Assembly: GCF_030268065.1 (NCBI RefSeq)
Contig: NZ_BSDD01000004.1
Location: forward strand, 310,001 to 374,000
Origin: Geothrix rubra
GTDB lineage: Bacteria > Acidobacteriota > Holophagae > Holophagales > Holophagaceae
Direction of reading: 5' to 3'
DNA: 64,000 nucleotides
A program made the translations under genes and the position numbers. The notes beneath the pieces were generated by a model. The model had not been told where the DNA came from, did no database searches, and worked only from the letters and a program-made list of their open reading frames with translations. The stretch's first letter is position 1. Every line of letters begins with the position of its first letter. Below are positions 1-8,014 of this stretch, piece after piece.

Positions 1-563
1 CCCTGGGCCAGCCGCGCTCCGTCATGGCCGAATGGCTGAAGTACGTGGGGCTCCCCGTGGAGGACGGCATCCGGGCCACCTTCGGGCCCCTGGGCCTGGA
101 CGGGGCCACGGTCCTGAAGGCCTACCGGAGCTTCGGCCATATCGAGCACGAGCACCTGCTCCAGCCCTTCGCGGGCATCCCCGAGCTGCTGGCGGAGCTC
201 CGGGCCCGGGGCCAGCGCATGGGCGTGGCCACCTCCAAGCGGCGGGTGCCCCTCCTGCGCCAGATGGCCCGCTTCGGCTGGGAGGCCTGGTTCGACCCCA
301 TCATCACCCCGGACGAGGTCACCCAGGGCAAGCCCCACCCGGAGACCCTGGAGAGGATGCAGGCCCTGACCGGCCTCGCCCCCGAGGACATCCTCATGGT
401 GGGCGACACCCCCTTCGACCTGGACATGGCCCGGGCCGCCGGGGTGCCCAGCCTGGCCGTGGGCCACGGCTTCTACCCCGAGCCGGCCCTGGCCGCCTGC
501 GGCCCCCGGGCCTACGCCCCGGACACGGCGGCGCTGCGGGACATCCTCCTGGCCTACCTATGA
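1..563 (+). CDS. HAD-family phosphatase (phosphoglycolate phosphatase-like), 5' end outside window
   Basis: The frame is open from the first bases, and the visible part starts inside the helical cap domain, so the ATG at position 24 is unlikely to be the true start. Three of the four HAD motifs are visible: motif II as ATSK, motif III as GKPHP with its lysine, and motif IV as GDTPFD, which supplies the Mg-binding aspartates. The nucleophile motif DxDGT must lie upstream of the window. The order and spacing match the Gph/PGP subfamily, which removes phosphate from 2-phosphoglycolate or similar small phosphoesters in the cytoplasm. The substrate cannot be fixed from sequence. A hairpin and 70 bp separate it from moaC. 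Confidence 0.85.
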   Translation, partial: LGQPRSVMAEWLKYVGLPVEDGIRATFGPLGLDGATVLKAYRSFGHIEHEHLLQPFAGIPELLAELRARGQRMGVATSKRRVPLLRQMARFGWEAWFDPIITPDEVTQGKPHPETLERMQALTGLAPEDILMVGDTPFDLDMARAAGVPSLAVGHGFYPEPALAACGPRAYAPDTAALRDILLAYL

Positions 564-567
564 TCCG

Positions 568-606
568 GGGGGGACCGCCTGTTCGCTGGACTCGCGAGGT
601 CCCCCC
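568..606. terminator. Stem-loop between HAD phosphatase and moaC
   Basis: The 9-bp arm GGGGGGACC at 568-576 pairs with GGTCCCCCC at 598-606 across a 21-nt loop, starting 5 nt after the phosphatase stop codon. There is no T-run, so it may be a weak terminator or a 3'-end stabiliser. Confidence 0.4.
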
Positions 607-633
607 GGGACCATCCTCAACCCCGGAGCCGTC

Positions 634-1134
634 ATGGCCGAGCTGACGCACCTCGATCCCGAAGGCCGCCCGAAGATGGTGGACGTCTCCGAGAAGGCCG
701 TCACCCGCCGCCGAGCCATCGCCGCGGGCTACCTGGAGCTGGACGCCCCGGCGGCGGAGGCCCTGGCCAGGGGCGGGGGCCCCAAGGGGGACCCCTGGTC
801 CGTGGCCCGGATCGGGGCCGTGGGGGGCGTCAAGCGCGCCTCGGACCTGATCCCCCTGGCCCACCCCCTGGCCATCGAGGCCGTGGACGTGACCCATCAC
901 TGGGATGCCGTGGCACGGCGGGCCTGGCTCCGGGTGGCCGTGAGCTGCGAGGGCCGCACGGGCATCGAGATGGAGGCGCTGGCGGGCGTCACCGTGGGCC
1001 TCCTCGTCCTCTACGACATGCTCAAGGCCGTCAGCCACGGGATGACCCTGGGCCCGGCACGGCTCCTGCGTAAGGAGGGGGGTCGACGGGGCACTGTCGT
1101 CCTGCCCTGGGCCGGGTGTCCCTGGGAACCCTGA
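634..1134 (+). CDS. moaC: Cyclic pyranopterin monophosphate synthase MoaC
   Basis: MoaC acts with MoaA in the first step of molybdenum cofactor synthesis. It converts the 3',8-cyclo-GTP intermediate to cyclic pyranopterin monophosphate in the cytoplasm. The 166-residue protein has the usual length and starts with the typical MVDVSEK segment (residues 15-21). It contains LIPLAHP (72-78), GRTGIEMEAL (107-116) and LYDMLKAVSHGM. Asp128 and Lys131, the catalytic pair in the E. coli enzyme, fall at the same positions here. No other moa genes are nearby, so it is not in a moa operon. The C-terminus (WAGCPWEP) is slightly extended and proline-rich. Confidence 0.95.
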   Translation: MAELTHLDPEGRPKMVDVSEKAVTRRRAIAAGYLELDAPAAEALARGGGPKGDPWSVARIGAVGGVKRASDLIPLAHPLAIEAVDVTHHWDAVARRAWLRVAVSCEGRTGIEMEALAGVTVGLLVLYDMLKAVSHGMTLGPARLLRKEGGRRGTVVLPWAGCPWEP

Positions 1135-1142
1135 TCCCCGGG

Positions 1143-1293
1143 GACGCCTAGTTGGAAAACATTTGCATTTCCAAGCTGCCATCCGCCCGATAGGATGGGA
1201 GCGGACCCGTTCCTTCCATTCGACCCCGGGGTGACCACCCCTCCAAGGAGGCCTAGCGAAGCAGGCTTTTCCGTTCCAGCCGGGAGTTTACCC
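1143..1293 (+). promoter_or_regulatory. Possible c-di-AMP (ydaO-type) riboswitch leader of the M23 peptidase gene
   Basis: The 150-nt leader of this LysM/M23 peptidase gene has parts that resemble the ydaO/yuaA consensus: a GGACCC segment near 1203, GGGGTGA at 1228-1234, and a 3' block AGGCTTTTCC...CCGGGAG running into the start codon. GACGC at 1143-1147 can pair with GCGTC at 1296-1300 as a closing helix, which would place the start codon at the edge of the fold. Cell-wall hydrolases with LysM or M23 domains are classic targets of this riboswitch class. The match was made by eye from a remembered consensus, so it is only a candidate. Confidence 0.3.
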
Positions 1294-2340
1294 ATGCGTC
1301 TTGCCGTTCTGACCCTTGTTCTCGCGTCCTTGACCCTCAACCTCCACGCCGCGCCCAAGGGCCGCCGAACCAGGCGGGCCTCCCACCCTGCGGCGGACGG
1401 ATCCTGGCACGTGGTGCGGAAGGGGGAGACCGGCGCCAAGGTGGCCCGGGACAACGGCCTGAGCCTCCCGGAGCTGAAGGCGCTGAACCCCCACGTGAAC
1501 CTGGCGCACCTGTCCGTGGGGACCCGGTTGAAGGTGGGGGCCGGCCCCGCCGCCGCAACGCAGGCCCGAGTTGAAATGGCCGAACCGGCCCCGTCCCCCG
1601 TGGTGCCGGTCACGCCCCTGGCCGCCCTGCCCGCCGGCCCCGACATCGCCCCGGCGCCCATGCCCCACCTGGAGGGCCTCCAGCCCTACCGGATGCGGAT
1701 CCCCCTCCCGTCCACGGCCTCGGCCCACCGGACCCTGCACCTGGCCCCCGAGTCGGCCGAGGACCTGCTGGCCCGGATGCGCCCCGTGGTGCCGCCCGTG
1801 AGCGAGGCCGAGCTGGCCGCCCTCCTGCCCTCCTTCACGCCGGCGGATCCGGACCACCTGGACCTCCTCTGGCCCGTGGAGACGCGCACCATCAGCTCCG
1901 CCTGGGGCCCCCGGATGCGGACGAAGATGGTCCGCGTCCGGAACCAGCGGAAGAAGCGGATCCGCTACCGCGGCCGGCACAAGGGCGTGGACCTGACCGC
2001 CCCCATGGGCACGGCCATCTATGCGGCCATGGACGGCAAGGTGATCATGGCCGCCCGGCACCGCCAGTACGGGAACTACGTGATCATCGACCACGGCAAC
2101 GGCGTGATGACCCTGTACGCCCACGCCAAGCTGACCCTGGTCCACGAGGGCGACATCGTCCGCCGGGGCCAGAAGATCGGCGAGGTGGGCCGCACCGGGA
2201 ACGCCACCGGCCCCCACCTCCACTTCGAGCTGCGGGTGGACGGTGTGCAGCGGAACCCCCTGCCCGCCCTGGACGACGAAGAGGAGATCCCGGCGGAAGT
2301 GGCGGCGCAGAACGCCGCCCTGGACGACGCCCGCCGCTGA
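1294..2340 (+). CDS. LysM and M23 (LytM) peptidoglycan endopeptidase
   Basis: This 348-residue exported protein has a signal peptide at about 1-19 (ending LHA), a LysM domain at about 38-82 and a C-terminal M23 metallopeptidase domain at about 215-330. The zinc-site motifs are intact: HxxxD at His229/Asp233 and HLH at 308-310. Such enzymes cut peptide crosslinks in murein, or activate amidases during division or envelope remodelling. The start at 1294 follows GGGAG with good spacing and gives a clean signal peptide. An in-frame ATG at 1195 lies inside the leader and is less likely. Both metal motifs being complete argues for an active enzyme rather than a degenerate EnvC-type activator. Confidence 0.88.
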   Translation: MRLAVLTLVLASLTLNLHAAPKGRRTRRASHPAADGSWHVVRKGETGAKVARDNGLSLPELKALNPHVNLAHLSVGTRLKVGAGPAAATQARVEMAEPAPSPVVPVTPLAALPAGPDIAPAPMPHLEGLQPYRMRIPLPSTASAHRTLHLAPESAEDLLARMRPVVPPVSEAELAALLPSFTPADPDHLDLLWPVETRTISSAWGPRMRTKMVRVRNQRKKRIRYRGRHKGVDLTAPMGTAIYAAMDGKVIMAARHRQYGNYVIIDHGNGVMTLYAHAKLTLVHEGDIVRRGQKIGEVGRTGNATGPHLHFELRVDGVQRNPLPALDDEEEIPAEVAAQNAALDDARR

Positions 2341-2472
2341 TTCCGGAGCCCCTGCGCCGCTGAACCTCCGGGCCGCCCGCGGCATTGGATGAACGCGTGC
2401 CTCCCCGTTCCCGCGAGGGGCGGAGGGGCTTCCGCGTGCTAGACTTGACCTTTTCGCCGCATCGAGGTGGCC

Positions 2473-4413
2473 ATGCTGCTGTACCGAGCTTTCCTCCGGG
2501 CCCTGGGGGTCACGGCCATCCTCGGCCTGGGCCTGGGCCTCGCCTGCAAGGGCAGCAAGGGCGGATCCGCGGCGGACAATTCCTTCAATCTGGCCGGGGC
2601 CGTGAAATACGTCCGCATCCCCCTCGCCAAGGACGCCAACGGCGTCCCCACCGGCCTGGTGGACAGCAGCGTCGCGACCAACCTCCAGACCCTCCCGGCC
2701 CGGAAGGTCATGGTCCGGGCCTACCAGCGCATCGACCAGACCCTCCCCGACGGCAGCACCTCCTCCGTCTGGGCGGTGGCCGGCGCCACCTTCACCGACC
2801 TGAACGGCATCTACTCCATGACCCTCCCGAAGGACAAGCCGCTGATGGTGGAGGTCATGAGCTCCTTCGACGGGGGCAACGGCCACCAGGTCAACGTCGT
2901 GGGCGACCCCGCGGGCATCAACAGCACCGTGCCCGCCGCGGACCGCGTCCGCTACGGCATCCGCAAGGCCCTGGACGGCACCGCCCCCGCCGGCAACCCC
3001 GTGCCCGCGTCCCTCCCCACGGGAGACACGCTCCTGAACTTCACCGTCGGGCTCACGGACAAGTGGTGGCTCGTGAACCCCAGCTACGACCCCAACACCA
3101 AGGTGGCGCCCCTCACCACCAGCGCCGTGGACGAGACCACCCTGCCCGGCCGGACCACGGGCACCGGCAGCCGGATCCTGGCCATCGGCGATTCCGTGGC
3201 CAGCTTCGTGGCCACCTACGGCAATGCGACCCCGGGCCTGAGCGTCGATCTCCACTACGCGCCGGGCGTCTCCGAGCCCCGGGGCTCCTTCATCGAGTAC
3301 GATCCCTCGGTCTATCCCCTCTCCTCCGTCCTGAACCCCAATACCTACACCTTCACCAACCGCTACTTCGGCTCCCTCCAGGGCGGCGCGAACGACGACG
3401 CGTGGGACGAGGGCGTGATCTTCCCCATGCTCGCCCGGAACGTCCTCTACGGCATCGTGGAGGGCAGAACCTTCGGCATGACGGGCCGGCCCCTCTTCCC
3501 CCAGGCGGCGACCCTTCCCGACCTGAGCCCCGACCAGGCCCTGATCGAGGGGCTCGCCAACGCCATGGCCGCGAACCTGCTCAAGTCCCCCTATCTGGCG
3601 GATACCCAGGGCACGGCCCTGGCCGCACCGGTCACCGACATCCGGGACCTCTCGGCCTATACGACGGCCCAGCTCACCCCTGATTCCGCCCCGGCCCTCC
3701 AGGCCCTCGCCTGGGAGCTGATCCTCAAGGCGAACAGCCTCGCCTCCCCGGGCACGAGCACCACCTGGGCCAGCATCAACCCGCTGGCCATGGTCCGGTT
3801 CTTCTCCGCCGGCCCCGCCTACCCGACCACGACCCCTAGCTACGAGACGGAACCCCTGAACATCTTCAAGCAGCTCGGTCGCCTCCAGGAGGCCAGGCCC
3901 ACGGGTTCCACCGAGCCGGTGGATCTCGCCAGCATCTTCACCGATGCCACCCTCACCCCCCTGCTGTCGCCCTTCGGCATCACCTGGCCCCGTCCCACCA
4001 CCGGCGCCTACGCCGCCTTCGCCACCTCCTGGGGCGCCGATCCGAACTCAACCACCGCCGCGCTTCCGCCCATGACCCTGAGCATGGCCAAGGCGGTCCA
4101 GGTGCGCGGGGTCTATCCGAACAACTCCGAGGGCGAGGTCGCCTACGCGGGCTTCACCATGAGCGCGGACCGGGCCTACACCCTGACCGTGTCCGCCAGT
4201 CCCGCCCTGGCCAGCACGGCCGAGCTGGAGCTGATGCTCCCCTCCTACCAGTCCGCCCCCCTGACCTTCACGGGGAGCGGAGGCAGCCAGCGGGTGGTGC
4301 TCGCCGGGAACAGCACCACGCCCATGTTCCAGGCCCTGCGGGTGCGCATGGTCAGCCCGACCACCCTGCAGCCGGACACCACCGTGACCATCAGCCTCGT
4401 CCCCGTTCCCTGA
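2473..4413 (+). CDS. Large secreted or lipid-anchored protein of unknown function
   Basis: I do not recognise this 646-residue protein. It begins with a hydrophobic signal (about residues 1-22) that ends LGLGLAC, a weak lipobox, followed by KGSKGG as in many lipoproteins. The mature part is rich in Thr, Ser, Pro and Asn and looks like an extracellular or periplasmic beta-rich protein. Its last ~90 residues (KAVQVRGVYPNN..., ending in alternating hydrophobic beta strands) resemble a small carbohydrate-binding or pre-peptidase-like sandwich, but this is impression only. ATG at 2473 follows GAGG at 2464-2467. A GTG at 2467 is the alternative start. It stands alone between two same-strand genes, with only 14 bp to the next. 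Confidence 0.7.
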   Translation: MLLYRAFLRALGVTAILGLGLGLACKGSKGGSAADNSFNLAGAVKYVRIPLAKDANGVPTGLVDSSVATNLQTLPARKVMVRAYQRIDQTLPDGSTSSVWAVAGATFTDLNGIYSMTLPKDKPLMVEVMSSFDGGNGHQVNVVGDPAGINSTVPAADRVRYGIRKALDGTAPAGNPVPASLPTGDTLLNFTVGLTDKWWLVNPSYDPNTKVAPLTTSAVDETTLPGRTTGTGSRILAIGDSVASFVATYGNATPGLSVDLHYAPGVSEPRGSFIEYDPSVYPLSSVLNPNTYTFTNRYFGSLQGGANDDAWDEGVIFPMLARNVLYGIVEGRTFGMTGRPLFPQAATLPDLSPDQALIEGLANAMAANLLKSPYLADTQGTALAAPVTDIRDLSAYTTAQLTPDSAPALQALAWELILKANSLASPGTSTTWASINPLAMVRFFSAGPAYPTTTPSYETEPLNIFKQLGRLQEARPTGSTEPVDLASIFTDATLTPLLSPFGITWPRPTTGAYAAFATSWGADPNSTTAALPPMTLSMAKAVQVRGVYPNNSEGEVAYAGFTMSADRAYTLTVSASPALASTAELELMLPSYQSAPLTFTGSGGSQRVVLAGNSTTPMFQALRVRMVSPTTLQPDTTVTISLVPVP

Positions 4414-4427
4414 CCCAGGCCGTCGCC

Positions 4428-5243
4428 ATGCCCGTCTCCGCCGCCCTCCAGACCCTGCAGGCCCGCCTCCCCTTCGTCCCGGAACTCGCCATCGTGCTGG
4501 GCTCGGGGCTTGGCGCCCTGGCCGACAGCCCCGAGGCGAAGGCCGGGGTCACCATCCCCTTCACGGACCTGCCCGGCTTCCCCGCCCCCACGGTCGCGGG
4601 CCACGGCGGCCGCCTGGTGTTCTGCACCTTCGAGGACCGGAAGGTGGTCCTCCAGGCCGGCCGCTTCCACTTCTACGAGGGGCATCCCATGTCCCTGGTC
4701 ACGGCGCCCATGCGGATCTACGGGCGCCTGGGCGTGCAGGCCGTGCTCCTCACCAACGCCGCCGGGGCCCTGAATCCGGCCTTCGGCGTGGGCGAACTGA
4801 TGGCCCTCACGGACCACATCAACCTCTTCGGAACCAACCCCCTCATCGGCCCCAACGTGGGCCCGGGCCCGCGGTTCCCCGACATGACCGCGCTCTACGA
4901 CCCGGCCTTCCGGGCCCGCCTCCAGGCCTGCGCCCGGGACCTGGGCCAGACCCTCCGGGAGGGCGTCTACCTGGGGCTCACGGGGCCGAGCTACGAGACG
5001 CCGGCGGAGATCCGCGCCTTCCGGGGGATGGGCGCCGATGCCGTGGGCATGAGCACGGTGCCCGAGGCCATCGTCGCCCGGCACGAGGGCCTGCGGGTGG
5101 CCGGGATCTCCTGCCTCTGCAACATGGCCGCCGGGCTCCTGCCCCAGCCCCTCACCCACCAGGAGGTCCTGGAGGCCGGGGCCGCCGCGGCAGACCGCTT
5201 CGAGGCCCTGGTGCGCGCCTTCGTCCGGGGGCTCGAACTGTAG
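4428..5243 (+). CDS. Purine nucleoside phosphorylase (trimeric, PNP/MTAP family)
   Basis: The enzyme cleaves inosine, guanosine or related nucleosides with phosphate to give the free base and (deoxy)ribose 1-phosphate in purine salvage. The 271 residues match the trimeric PNP family: IVLGSGLGAL near the start (phosphate-binding glycine loop), GRFHFYEGHP, LLTNAAGALNP, and the long base-site segment from LTGPSYETPAEIR to GMSTVPEAIVARH. The Glu in YETPAEIR and the Asn in SCLCNMAAG sit where the purine-contacting residues fall in the family. It starts 14 bp after the preceding lipoprotein gene and may share its transcript. A strong terminator follows. Confidence 0.93.
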   Translation: MPVSAALQTLQARLPFVPELAIVLGSGLGALADSPEAKAGVTIPFTDLPGFPAPTVAGHGGRLVFCTFEDRKVVLQAGRFHFYEGHPMSLVTAPMRIYGRLGVQAVLLTNAAGALNPAFGVGELMALTDHINLFGTNPLIGPNVGPGPRFPDMTALYDPAFRARLQACARDLGQTLREGVYLGLTGPSYETPAEIRAFRGMGADAVGMSTVPEAIVARHEGLRVAGISCLCNMAAGLLPQPLTHQEVLEAGAAAADRFEALVRAFVRGLEL

Positions 5244-5245
5244 CG

Positions 5246-5271
5246 GGGCGCCGGGCCGGAGCCCGGCGCCC
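5246..5271. terminator. Bidirectional terminator between the PNP gene and acsA
   Basis: A perfect 11-bp GC stem (5246-5256 with 5261-5271) closes a CGGA tetraloop between two convergent genes. It has no T-run on either side. Confidence 0.65.
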
Positions 5272-5279
5272 GCAGGGCC

Positions 5280-7232
5280 CTACTTCGACACCACCTGGTG
5301 CTCCTTGATCAGGCGATCCACCACGTCGGGCTCGGCCAGGGTGGAGATGTCGCCCATGCCCTCGTACTCGGCCGAGGCGATCTTCCGCAGGATGCGGCGC
5401 ATGATCTTCCCGCTGCGGGTCTTGGGCAGGCCCGAGGCGATGTGGATGACATCGGGGGCGGCGAAGGCCCCGATGGACTGCCGCACCTGCTCCTTCAGGG
5501 CCCCGATGAGCTGCTCCTTCCCGCCATTGGCGTAGCCCTGGTTGAGGATCACGTAGCAGTAGATGCCCTGGCCCTTGATCGGATGGGGGCAGCCGACCAC
5601 CGCGGCCTCGGCCACGGCCTCGTGCGCCACGAGGGCGCTCTCCACCTCGGCCGTGCCCAGCCGGTGCCCGGAGACGTTGATGACGTCGTCGATGCGGCCC
5701 GTGATCCAGTAGTAGCCGTCCTCGTCCCGGCGGGCCCCGTCCCCCGTGAAGTAGTAGCCGGGGTACTGGGTGAAGTAGGTGTCCTTGAACCGCTTGTGGT
5801 CCCCGTGGACCGTGCGGGCGGTGCCGGGCCAGGGCGTCGCGAGGCAGAGGGCCCCCGAGACGTCGTTGCCCTCGAGGACTGCGCCCGTCGCCGGATCCAC
5901 GATCACCGGCTTCACCCCGAAGAAGGGCAACGTGGCCGAGCCGGGCTTGGTGGGGGTCACGCCGGGGAGCGGGGTGATGAGGATCCCGCCGGTCTCGGTC
6001 TGCCACCAGGTGTCCACCACCGTGCAGCGGCCCTCGCCCACCACATCGTGGTACCAGCGCCAGACCTCGGGGTTGATGGGCTCGCCCACCGTCCCCAGGA
6101 TGCGCAGGGACTTGCGGCTGTATTTCTTGATCCACTCGTCGCCGGCCTGGGCCAGGGCCCGCAGGGCCGTGGGGGCCGTGTAGAGGATGTTCACGCCGAG
6201 GTCGTCCACGATCTGCCAGTACCGACCCGCATCCGGATAGAGCGGGGTGGATTCGAAGATGACGCTGGTGGCCCCGTTGGCGAGGGGCCCGTACACGATG
6301 TAGCTGTGGCCCGTCACCCAGCCGATGTCGGCCGCGCAGAAGTAGATGTCGCCCGGGTGGTAGTCGAACACCATCTTATGGGTGAAGGCGGCGTAGGTGA
6401 GGTAGCCGCCGGTGGTGTGGAGCAGCCCCTTCGGCTTGCCCGTGCTCCCGGAGGTGTAGAGGATGAACAGCGGATCCTCCGAGCCCATCCACTCGTTCGT
6501 GCAGGTGGACCGCTGGCGGGTCATCTCCTCGTCCAGCCAGAGGTCGCGTCCGGCCTCCATGGACACTTCCCCGTCCGTGCGGCGGGCCACCAGGACCGTC
6601 TCCACCATGGACATGCCCTCGATGGCCCGGTCCACGGTCTTCTTGAGGGGGACGCGCTTCCCGCCGCGGAGGCCCTCGTTGGCCGTCACGACGACCTTGC
6701 ACTTGGCGTCGACGATGCGGTCCCGCAGGGCCTCCGCGGAGAAGCCCCCGAACACCACGGAGTGGACCGCCCCGATCCGGGCGCAGGCCAGCATGGTGTA
6801 GACCAGTTCCGGGATCATGGTCATGTAGAGGCAGACCCGGTCGCCCTTCTTCACGCCGTGGTGCAGCAGCACGTTGGCCACGCGGCAGACGTGGTGCTTC
6901 AGCTCCCGGTAGGTGATGTGGGTGTAGACGCCCGGCTCGTCCTGGGCCCAGATGAGGGCCGTCCGGTCCCCGTGGGTGGCCAGGTGGCGGTCGATGCAGT
7001 TGAACGAGGCGTTGATCCGCCCGCCCAGGAACCAGGAGAAGTCGACCTCCTTGTAGTCCGCGTCGAAGACGGACTGCCAGGGGTGGAACCAGGTCAGGGC
7101 CTTGGCCTGCTCCCCCCAGAACCACTCGGGGTTGTCCAGGGAGAGGCGGTAGAGGCGCTGGTACTCCTCCATGCTCCGGATGTGCGCCCGCTCGGCGAAC
7201 TCGGGTTTGACGGGATAGAGATCCTGGGTCAT
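5280..7232 (-). CDS. acsA: Acetyl-CoA synthetase (AMP-forming)
   Basis: AcsA activates acetate with ATP and CoA to acetyl-CoA through an acetyl-adenylate. The 650-residue length is standard. The P-loop-like adenylation motif [11 protein letters not shown] lies at 259-269, and the C-terminal PKTRSGK motif at 603-609 carries Lys609, the residue that is reversibly acetylated in the family. TWWQTETGG and the GSTG core are complete. It is divergent from the DUF485-actP pair across 465 bp, so the locus couples acetate uptake to activation. The start ATG follows a reasonable AGGAG-like site (AAGGAG) on the minus strand. Confidence 0.97.
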   Translation of the reverse strand: MTQDLYPVKPEFAERAHIRSMEEYQRLYRLSLDNPEWFWGEQAKALTWFHPWQSVFDADYKEVDFSWFLGGRINASFNCIDRHLATHGDRTALIWAQDEPGVYTHITYRELKHHVCRVANVLLHHGVKKGDRVCLYMTMIPELVYTMLACARIGAVHSVVFGGFSAEALRDRIVDAKCKVVVTANEGLRGGKRVPLKKTVDRAIEGMSMVETVLVARRTDGEVSMEAGRDLWLDEEMTRQRSTCTNEWMGSEDPLFILYTSGSTGKPKGLLHTTGGYLTYAAFTHKMVFDYHPGDIYFCAADIGWVTGHSYIVYGPLANGATSVIFESTPLYPDAGRYWQIVDDLGVNILYTAPTALRALAQAGDEWIKKYSRKSLRILGTVGEPINPEVWRWYHDVVGEGRCTVVDTWWQTETGGILITPLPGVTPTKPGSATLPFFGVKPVIVDPATGAVLEGNDVSGALCLATPWPGTARTVHGDHKRFKDTYFTQYPGYYFTGDGARRDEDGYYWITGRIDDVINVSGHRLGTAEVESALVAHEAVAEAAVVGCPHPIKGQGIYCYVILNQGYANGGKEQLIGALKEQVRQSIGAFAAPDVIHIASGLPKTRSGKIMRRILRKIASAEYEGMGDISTLAEPDVVDRLIKEHQVVSK

Positions 7233-7697
7233 GGGTGGGCTCCTTGTCGTAAGAAGGTCGGCCCCGGGGGCGCCTCAGGGAAGGGCGGGAACGGGGGGTC
7301 CCGGGGATCCGGGATCTGGACGGGCCATGGGGGAGGTCAGGCACGAAGCATAGCCGCTTCGGCCCACCTTCGCACCAGGGGGCTGGGTGGGCCCAGCCAG
7401 GGCGGACGATGTCTCAAGATCATGCTGCTTCAGCCATATGGGCATTTCAGAAAGTCGCAGGAAGGTGAGGAGACCCTAGCACCCCCCGGCCGAGAGGGGA
7501 ACCGCCGGTCCGAACATTTCCCGAGGAATGGGCTTCCCTTGGAAAACGAGGTGGCCTATGCTTGCGCCACCAACCCCGAACCTTTGAACCATGCCGCCCC
7601 GTCCAGGAGAGGTTTCCCCTGGCTCCGGGCGCTGGCCCCGTCGCACCCCCCCCCAGGCCCCGCTCCGTCCGGGCCTGCCCTTTCCAGGAGAAAGCCC
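7233..7697. other. Divergent acsA / DUF485-actP control region
   Basis: No gene is seen in these 465 bp. The stretch around 7410-7460 is richer in A+T than its surroundings. A 7-bp stem-loop, GGCTGGG (7381-7387) with CCCAGCC (7392-7398), lies just upstream of the likely acsA promoter and could be an operator. TATGCT at 7557-7562 could be a -10 box for DUF485-actP, leaving a leader of about 130 nt, but no good -35 box is visible. Confidence 0.5.
7347..7375 (-). promoter_or_regulatory. Candidate acsA promoter
   Basis: On the minus strand GTGCGA (7375-7370) and TATGCT (7352-7347) are separated by 17 bp. The -10 box equals the one proposed for rpsJ. The -35 box is poor, which suits an activator-dependent promoter. 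Confidence 0.35.
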
Positions 7698-8009
7698 ATG
7701 CCTCCGAAATCGGTGCACGAACTCCTCGAGGATCCGGAGTTCCAGAAACTCGCCCGACAGAAGAACGCCATCACCCTGACCCTGACGGTGGTGGAGCTGG
7801 TGCTCTACTTCGGCTTCATCGCCCTGATCGCCTACAACAAGGCCTTCCTGGCCCAGAAGGTGAGCGAGGGATCCGCCATCACCCTCGGCATCCCCATCGC
7901 CGTCGGGGTCATCGTCCTCTCCTGGGTGTTGACCGGAATCTACATCTTCTGGGCCAACAATAAATACGATGCCATGGTCAAGAACGTCAAAGCCCGGATG
8001 GGGAGGTAA
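7698..8009 (+). CDS. DUF485 inner-membrane protein (YjcH-like) paired with ActP
   Basis: This is a 103-residue protein with two predicted membrane helices (about residues 28-47 and 63-86) and a short charged C-terminus. The N-terminal pattern [15 protein letters not shown] is typical of DUF485 proteins, which are encoded directly upstream of acetate/solute symporters such as E. coli yjcH-actP. Their exact role is unknown, but they are thought to accompany the transporter. ATG at 7698 follows AGGAG at 7686-7690. Only 5 bp separate its stop from the actP start, so the two are surely co-transcribed. Longer in-frame readings upstream are antisense to acsA and not real. Confidence 0.9.
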   Translation: MPPKSVHELLEDPEFQKLARQKNAITLTLTVVELVLYFGFIALIAYNKAFLAQKVSEGSAITLGIPIAVGVIVLSWVLTGIYIFWANNKYDAMVKNVKARMGR

Positions 8010-8014
8010 GCACC

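Noticed and set aside
24-563. ATG at 24 as the true start of the first gene
   Set aside because: The frame is open upstream, and the catalytic motif I of HAD enzymes would be missing.
7552-7565. TGGC...TTGC before DUF485-actP as a sigma-54 promoter
   Set aside because: The spacing between the GG and GC elements is one base too short for the -24/-12 consensus.
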